Below, piece by piece: positions 58,528 through 62,937 of a DNA stretch of 62,937 bases; within the stretch, counting starts at the first letter, position 1, and each line of letters starts with the position of its first letter. Origin of the DNA: Solirubrobacterales bacterium (GTDB lineage Bacteria; Actinomycetota; Thermoleophilia; Solirubrobacterales; Solirubrobacteraceae); contig PKXY01000009.1 in assembly GCA_003132505.1 (NCBI GenBank), positions 1-62,937 of the forward strand, read 5' to 3'. Below the pieces are notes generated by a model, which was not told the DNA's origin, did no database searches, and saw only the letters and a list, made by a program, of their open reading frames with translations. Both the position numbers and the translations under genes were made by a program.

Positions 58528-59681
58528 TCGCCGCCTGGATCGACGCTGACGGCGTGCGCCGCCGGGTCGTCACGCATGTCCGGGCGCCTGCTCGGCCGCT
58601 TCGGACCCCGACCGGAGGGTGCCGCCGTCGAGCGACGTACGATCAGCTTCGGCTTGAAGATCAGTCGCGGTGGCTCCTGAGTGGCGCCCGGGGACCACGT
58701 ACCGTCGCCGACTGCCAGCTCAACGCCGGCCGAGACGATCTTGCTCATCGGCATCTTCACCGTCGTGAGACTGGGGACGGCAGCAGCGGCGATCGCGATG
58801 TCGTCGAAGCCGACGATCGAGAGCTCTGCGGGTACGCTCACCCCGCTCTCGTAGGCGGCGTGGATCAGTCCCATCGCAATGATGTCCGTCGCCGCGAGGA
58901 TCGCGGTTGGTCGCTGCGGCAGATCCAGCAGCGCCGAAAACGCCAGCTCGCCGCCGGCGATGCCGTTCGGGACGTGTCTGATGTAGCCGGCTGGTACCTC
59001 GATTCGAGCAGCGTGCAGGTATGCCTCATAGGCCGCCTGACGCTCCCGGATGTCGCCGAGCGAATCAGGACCGACGAACGCGATCCGCCTGTGCCCGAGC
59101 AAGGTCAGGTGAGTGAGCAGGTCGCGGATGCCCGCTGCGTTGTCGACGCTGACGGTGGGGAACTCGTGACTTCGCTCGGAGGATCCGTGCCACAGTGCCA
59201 CCACGCGGACCTGAGACTTGCGAAGGTCCTCGACGAGCCGCGGCTGGTCGCGCAGGTCGCCGAGCAGGACGATCGCGTCGCACTGGCGAGCCTCGAGTAC
59301 CGCGGTGAGTGCGAGAGCCTCGTCGGCTTTCGCCCGGGCGTGACCGAGCACGACCGAATATCCGCGTTCCTTTGCTTCGATTGAGAGCACCTCGATGGCG
59401 CCGGCGAAGAATGGGTCGGTCACGTCGCGAACGACCGCGCCGAGCAGCATCGACGGCGCGCCACGCAACGATCTGGCGAACGGGTGCGGCCGGTAGCCGA
59501 GCTCGATCGCGACAGCGCGAACCCGCTCGCGGGTCTCCTCGGAGACGCGGATCAAGACCGGCGCGTCATTGAGGATTCGCGAAACCGTGCTCTGCGCGAC
59601 GCCCGCCGCATCGGCCACGTCCTGCATCGTCGGTGGCCGGCGCGCCCTGGCCCGTTTCGCTGTTCTCGACGGATCGCTCAC
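58524..59681 (-). CDS. LacI-family repressor of the arabinose operon
   Basis: This 385-residue regulator has an N-terminal HTH and hinge (TMQDVADAAGVAQSTVSRIL, then SEETRERVRAVAIELGYRP) and a periplasmic-binding-type effector domain (GAVVRDVTDPFFAGAIEVL, VSVDNAAGIRDLLTHL, IVGFDDIAIAAAAVPSLTTV). The start is GTG 59681 with AGGAG 6 nt before it; an upstream in-frame extension is atypical. The gene lies just before araBDA on the same strand. L-arabinose or L-ribulose is the likely inducer. The C-terminal 40 residues are Arg/Pro-rich and longer than usual. Confidence 0.9.
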   Translation of the reverse strand: MSDPSRTAKRARARRPPTMQDVADAAGVAQSTVSRILNDAPVLIRVSEETRERVRAVAIELGYRPHPFARSLRGAPSMLLGAVVRDVTDPFFAGAIEVLSIEAKERGYSVVLGHARAKADEALALTAVLEARQCDAIVLLGDLRDQPRLVEDLRKSQVRVVALWHGSSERSHEFPTVSVDNAAGIRDLLTHLTLLGHRRIAFVGPDSLGDIRERQAAYEAYLHAARIEVPAGYIRHVPNGIAGGELAFSALLDLPQRPTAILAATDIIAMGLIHAAYESGVSVPAELSIVGFDDIAIAAAAVPSLTTVKMPMSKIVSAGVELAVGDGTWSPGATQEPPRLIFKPKLIVRRSTAAPSGRGPKRPSRRPDMRDDPAAHAVSVDPGGD

Positions 59682-59928
59682 GCGCCGCTCCTGGTCAGCG
59701 CGCGTGGCCCACGGTCGGCGAAGAAGCATTCGCTGGCGGTGCGGGTCGGACTCGGTGCGACGGGCGTGGAAATCATGGTAGGCGCGCGAGGTCACCTTAG
59801 CGTCTGGCTTCGTGGCTGTTCAACAGCATTGGCTGCCGGCTGGGCGTCTCCGGCGGTTCCGGGCAGGCAGCGCGGGCCAGTCCAGCGAGCGCGATAGTCA
59901 GTTGCGCGGTACCCGGTTGACGTACACT

Positions 59929-59940
59929 GCATACGTATGC
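59929..59940. promoter_or_regulatory. Second LacI-type operator
   Basis: GCATACGTATGC is identical to the operator at 58504-58515. On the plus strand it is preceded by TTGACG (59917-59922) and a 6-nt spacer, the same layout as at araB, but the -10 position reads CCCGGG. It lies 248 bp upstream of the repressor start, so autoregulation or looping with the first operator is possible. The rest of the 59682-60001 gap shows no gene. Confidence 0.7.
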
Positions 59941-60001
59941 CCCGGGCGTTTGCCTGAGGGTGGCTGGGGAGGGTGCGTAGATGACCGCGGAGGCGATTCC
60001 G

Positions 60002-60985
60002 TCAGCCAGCCGCTGCGAGCTGCCCGCAGGCCGCCGCGATGTCGCGTCCGCGCGTCAGACGCACGGTCACGCGCACGCCGCGGCTCTCGAGCGCGGCGCG
60101 GAACGAGCCGATCGCCTCGCGCCCGGAGCCGACGTAAAGCGAGTCGGTCGGGTTGTAGGGGATCAGGTTGACCTTGAACGCCTCGCGCGGCGAGAGCACC
60201 CGGGCCAGTGCCAGGGCCTGCTCGTGGCGGTCGTTGACGCCTGCGAGCATCACGTACTCGATGAAGACCGTGCGCCGCGTCGCGGCATAGTGCGCACGGC
60301 AGGCTTCGAGCACGTCGGCGAGCGGGTAGCGGTCGTTCACGGCCATCAGCTGGCTGCGCAGCGAGTCCTCGGCTGCGTGCAGCGAGAGCGCGAGGCGTAC
60401 CGGAACGCCCGAAGCCGTCAGGCGCTCGATGCCAGGGATCCAGCCGACCGTTGAGATCGCGGTGCGGCGGTTGGTGATCCCGAGCGCCGGCAGCAACTCG
60501 CAGGCTGCGAGGACCGCATCGAGGTTCATCATCGGCTCGCCCATCCCCATGAACACCGCGTGATCGATCGCCCAGCGTCGGCGGAAGTGGAGCGCCTGGT
60601 CGACGATCTCGTCGCGCGTCAGGTTGCGCGCGAAGCGCATCCGCCCGGTCGCACAGAAGCTGCAGGTCAGCGGGCAGCCGGACTGCGTCGAGAGGCACAG
60701 CGAGCGGCGACCATCGCGGTAGCGCATCAGGACAGCCTCGACGGGGTGTCCGTCGCCGGTGCGCAGCAGCGCCTTGACGGTGCCGTCGTGCGCGAGCGCC
60801 TCGCGCTCCAGCGTGAGCGTGCTCAGCGCGACGCGCTCCTCGAGCTGCGCGCGCAGCCCGCTGGGCAGGTTCGTCATCTCGACGTAGGACGCGGCGCCGC
60901 GCGCAAGCCACTCCCACACCTGCCCGGCACGGTAGGAGGGCTCGCCGATATCGGCGAGCGTTGCCTTCAGCAGATCGAGGTCCAC
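60002..60985 (-). CDS. rlmN: 23S rRNA/tRNA adenine-C2 methyltransferase
   Basis: This 327-residue radical-SAM enzyme methylates C2 of A2503 in 23S rRNA and A37 of some tRNAs. The cluster motif is CPLTCSFC, preceded by CLSTQSG. Also visible are GMGEPMMNLDAVL, STVGWIPGI, LALSLHAAEDSLRSQLMAVN, EYVMLAGVND and the C-terminal cysteine in AACGQL. GTG 60985 matches the family N-terminus; longer frames run into the opposite gene. It is divergent from rluB, with 18 bp between the start codons. Confidence 0.94.
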   Translation of the reverse strand: MDLDLLKATLADIGEPSYRAGQVWEWLARGAASYVEMTNLPSGLRAQLEERVALSTLTLEREALAHDGTVKALLRTGDGHPVEAVLMRYRDGRRSLCLSTQSGCPLTCSFCATGRMRFARNLTRDEIVDQALHFRRRWAIDHAVFMGMGEPMMNLDAVLAACELLPALGITNRRTAISTVGWIPGIERLTASGVPVRLALSLHAAEDSLRSQLMAVNDRYPLADVLEACRAHYAATRRTVFIEYVMLAGVNDRHEQALALARVLSPREAFKVNLIPYNPTDSLYVGSGREAIGSFRAALESRGVRVTVRLTRGRDIAAACGQLAAAG

Positions 60986-61003
60986 CCGCCTATGGTTGCA
61001 ACA
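60986..61003. promoter_or_regulatory. Bidirectional leaderless promoter between rlmN and rluB
   Basis: On the plus strand TATGGT (60991-60996) lies 7 nt before GTG 61004. On the minus strand AACCAT (60997-60992) lies 6 nt before GTG 60985. The two -10 elements overlap almost completely, and both start codons fit as transcription start points. Confidence 0.5.
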
Positions 61004-61705
61004 GTGCGCCTCGCCAAGTACCTGGCCCACTGCGGCGTCGCCTCGCGGCGCGCCGCGACGGAGATCGTCCGCGGCGGCCGCGTGCGCGTCGACGGCGCGG
61101 CCGAGCTCGATCCGGCGCGCGAGATCACGACCCAGCGCGTCGAGCTCGACGGCGTGCCGCTCGCCGGGCCGGAGGAGCTCGTCGTCTATGCGCTCAACAA
61201 GCCCGCGGGCGTCGTCTCGACCGCGCGCGAGGGCCGCGGGCGGTCGACCGTCGTCGAGCTGATCGACCACGAGACGCGCCGTCTCTACCCGGTCGGGCGG
61301 CTCGACGCGGCGAGCACGGGCCTGATCCTGCTGACCAACGACGGCGAGCTGGCGAACCTGCTGACGCACCCGCGCTACGAGGTGCCGAAGACCTACCGGG
61401 CGACGGTCGGTCGCGGACCGGTGTCGAGCCGTGCGATCGCAGCCCTCGAACGCGGCATCGACCTCGACGACGGACGCACGGCGCCCGCCCGGGTCAAGCT
61501 GCTCGCGGCGAACGTGATCGAGATCGAGATCCACGAGGGCCGCAAGCGGCAGGTGCGGCGCATGTGCGAAGCGGTCGGCCACCCCGTGAGCGCGCTCGAG
61601 CGCATCCGCTTCGGCTCCCTAGCGCTTGGCAAGCTGCCCCGCGGCGCGCACCGCCTGCTGAGCGAGGCAGAGGTCGACCAGCTCCGCGCGCAGGCGCGGC
61701 GGTAG
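61004..61705 (+). CDS. rluB: RluB-type rRNA pseudouridine synthase
   Basis: This 233-residue RsuA/RluB-family enzyme has an N-terminal S4 domain (RLAKYLAHCGVASRRAATEIV) and a catalytic domain with Asp in PVGRLDAASTGLILLTNDG. KPAGVVSTA, the EIHEGRKRQVRRMCEAVGHPV motif and LPRGAHRLL support the family. It isomerises a uridine in rRNA. It could be named RluB or RsuA, but the position near scpAB favours RluB. GTG 61004 is preferred because of the -10 7 nt upstream; ATG 60992 is in frame and would add four residues. Confidence 0.92.
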   Translation: MRLAKYLAHCGVASRRAATEIVRGGRVRVDGAAELDPAREITTQRVELDGVPLAGPEELVVYALNKPAGVVSTAREGRGRSTVVELIDHETRRLYPVGRLDAASTGLILLTNDGELANLLTHPRYEVPKTYRATVGRGPVSSRAIAALERGIDLDDGRTAPARVKLLAANVIEIEIHEGRKRQVRRMCEAVGHPVSALERIRFGSLALGKLPRGAHRLLSEAEVDQLRAQARR

Positions 61706-61708
61706 GGT
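61703..61708 (+). promoter_or_regulatory. -10 element before aroH
   Basis: TAGGGT lies 6 nt before ATG 61715. The first three bases are the rluB stop codon, so chance is possible. Confidence 0.4.
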
Positions 61709-61714
61709 GCGCCG

Positions 61715-62089
61715 ATGAGCGCCGAGCGGCTCTTCGCCCTGCGTGGCGCGACGAGCGTCGAGGCCAACACGGCTGAGGCGATCCTCGCCGCGACCGAAAC
61801 GCTGATGGGCGAGCTGATCGCCCGCAACGAGCTCGAGATCGAGCGGATCGTCAGCTGCATCTTCACCGCCACAGACGACCTCGACGCTGCATTCCCGGCG
61901 CTCGCCGCGCGGCGCCTGGGCTTCGAGCGCGTGCCGTTGCTCTGCACGCGCGAGCTCAACGTCCCCGGCTCGCTTCAGAGCGTGATCCGGGTGCTGCTCC
62001 ACTACTACGCGTCGGCCGACCACACGGCGCGCCATGTGTACCTCGGGGAGGCGCAGAGCCTGCGCGCCGATCTCGATGCCGCACAATAG
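61715..62089 (+). CDS. aroH: Chorismate mutase, AroH class
   Basis: This 124-residue trimeric chorismate mutase of the Bacillus AroH type converts chorismate to prephenate. Marks are LFALRGATSVEANTAEAI, IVSCIFTATDDLDAAFPA, PLLCTRELNVPGS and the C-terminal HVYLGEAQSLRADL. The active-site arginines (in LRGAT and CTRELN) are kept. With the aminotransferase that follows, it suggests a step in Phe/Tyr synthesis. Confidence 0.94.
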   Translation: MSAERLFALRGATSVEANTAEAILAATETLMGELIARNELEIERIVSCIFTATDDLDAAFPALAARRLGFERVPLLCTRELNVPGSLQSVIRVLLHYYASADHTARHVYLGEAQSLRADLDAAQ

Positions 62090-62094
62090 GAGGA

Positions 62095-62274
62095 GTGGCC
62101 CTTCCCGAAACACTCCACCGTTACGGCGGCGTCTGCCTGTCCCCGAATGGGGGGATCCGTCTGACTGCGTCCTCGGTCGCGTCAAGGCAACCAGCCTTGC
62201 CGCTCCCTGCGTCCTTGCCAGCCGGCCCCAGCCACTCGCCGTATCCGGCGGACCGCTCCAGGAAGGACCACTAG
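62095..62274 (+). other. Structured leader or 59-codon small frame before the aminotransferase
   Basis: The 190-bp gap between aroH and the aminotransferase has two hairpins: CCCC-GAAT-GGGG near 62142-62153 and CAAGGC-AACCA-GCCTTG (62183-62199). It is also open from GTG 62095 to a stop at 62274, giving a Pro/Ser/Ala-rich 59-residue frame. GGAGGA directly abuts that GTG, too close for normal initiation. It may be a structured 5' leader, a small protein, or neither. No known riboswitch class is matched. Confidence 0.3.
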
Positions 62275-62279
62275 GCCCC

Positions 62280-62937
62280 ATGGCCCTTGAGTTCACCCAA
62301 GCCGTCAAGCGGATCCCGGTCTACCCGGCGGGCGTCGGCTACGCCCACACGGGCCCGCTCGTGCGCCTCGAGAGCAACGAGTCGCCCTACCCGCCGCTGC
62401 CGGCGATCATCGCCGCCGCCAACGCCGCGCTCGAGAACGCCAACCGCTACCCGGACCCCGAGAGCACCCTGCTGCGGGAGGCCCTCTCGGAGCGCTACGG
62501 CATCCCGACCGCCCAGATCACCGTCGGCAACGGCTCCTGCGACATCCTGCTCGCGACCGGGCAGGCGCTGCTCGAGCCCGGCACGGAGCTCGTCCACGCC
62601 TGGCCGTCCTTCTCCGTCTACCCCCAGCTCGAGGCGGCATCCGGCGCGCGCGCGGTCCGCGTCCCGCTCGACGCGCTGGAGTGCCACGACCTCGCGGCGA
62701 TGGCCGAGGCGATCAACGAGCGCACCCGCCTGGTGATCGTTTGCAACCCGAACAACCCGACGAGCACCGCAATCGAACTCGCCCGGATCGCCGAATTCAT
62801 CGACGCCGTCCCGCGCCAGGTCTGCGTGATGATCGACGAGGCCTACTGCGAGTTCAACACGCTCGACGACGCGGACGCGTCGCTGGAGCTGCTCGACGCG
62901 CACCCGAACCTCGCGCTGCTGCGCACCTTCTCCAAGG
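62280..62937 (+). CDS. Histidinol-phosphate/aromatic aminotransferase, 3' end outside the window
   Basis: This is the first 219 codons of a fold-type I PLP aminotransferase of the HisC family: RLESNESPYPPLPAI, NRYPDPESTLLREALSERYG, VGNGSCDILLATGQALLEPG, VIVCNPNNPTSTAI and DEAYCEF. The window ends at TFSK, where the K is the expected PLP-binding lysine. HisC-like enzymes act on histidinol phosphate, and some act on phenylpyruvate or prephenate. The aroH neighbour makes an aromatic role plausible. ATG 62280 follows a GGAAGGA site by about 13 nt. Confidence 0.9.
   Translation, partial: MALEFTQAVKRIPVYPAGVGYAHTGPLVRLESNESPYPPLPAIIAAANAALENANRYPDPESTLLREALSERYGIPTAQITVGNGSCDILLATGQALLEPGTELVHAWPSFSVYPQLEAASGARAVRVPLDALECHDLAAMAEAINERTRLVIVCNPNNPTSTAIELARIAEFIDAVPRQVCVMIDEAYCEFNTLDDADASLELLDAHPNLALLRTFSK

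Noticed and set aside
1..62937. tRNA, rRNA, CRISPR array, insertion sequence, prophage or att site
   Set aside because: The window was read for cloverleaf-like and repeat-spacer patterns and for transposase or integrase proteins; none was recognised.

Overview
The window is GC-rich chromosomal DNA from an actinobacterium. The best guess is class Thermoleophilia, order Solirubrobacterales. The support is a meso-DAP-type MurE, a two-subunit GcvP, a degenerate Rho paralogue, a short secreted protein with a collagen-like stretch of a style common in that order, and many genes with leaderless-type promoters (TANNNT 6-8 nt before the start codon). This placement is an inference from gene content; no rRNA is present.

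Region 1 (1-13,660) is accessory DNA, mostly single genes, often with clear Shine-Dalgarno sites: a Dps-like ferritin, a 58-residue protein built of 14-residue repeats, an alpha/beta hydrolase, an NCS1 nucleobase permease, a two-component set (receiver-only protein, triple-GAF histidine kinase, NarL-type regulator), a DHA2 drug exporter, a DUF302 protein, a tautomerase, a self-contained HTH-DUF3887 regulator with a palindromic operator, a PH-like protein and a secreted collagen-like protein. A diverged 75-bp repeat occurs at 41-118 and 11,366-11,440.

Region 2 (13,671-20,145) is the most notable system. A cobalamin riboswitch controls a five-gene operon: two exported proteins with transcobalamin-like beta domains (DUF4430), an EcfT, a fused double EcfA ATPase, and an ECF S component fused through a membrane segment to an external alpha/alpha-toroid of the squalene-cyclase/transcobalamin type. 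A PduO cobalamin adenosyltransferase is divergent from it. Together the genes look like a bacterial surface counterpart of animal intrinsic factor/transcobalamin, split into its two domains and coupled to an ECF importer.

Region 3 (20,259-31,777) holds a YceI-like protein, a DUF998 membrane protein, the pntAA-pntAB-pntB transhydrogenase operon, a hybrid CHASE-type sensor kinase, folP followed by the Rho-like protein, an unknown acidic protein and a DUF3352 lipoprotein.

Region 4 (31,928-47,748) is the division and cell wall (dcw) cluster: mraZ, rsmH, ftsL-like, ftsI, murE, murF, mraY, murD, ftsW, murG, murC, murB, ftsQ, ftsZ. It starts with a promoter carrying MraZ boxes. MraY carries a 41-residue C-terminal tandem duplication that includes its HHH motif. 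No ftsA, ddl or sepF is seen.

Region 5 (47,785-62,937) holds gcvT-gcvH-gcvPA-gcvPB (glycine cleavage), trpS, scpA-scpB (condensin kleisin complex), a convergent araB-araD-araA operon with its LacI-type repressor and two identical 12-bp operators, rlmN divergent from an RluB-type pseudouridine synthase across an 18-bp bidirectional promoter, aroH, and a hisC-type aminotransferase cut by the window end. No tRNA, rRNA, CRISPR array, insertion sequence or prophage was recognised.
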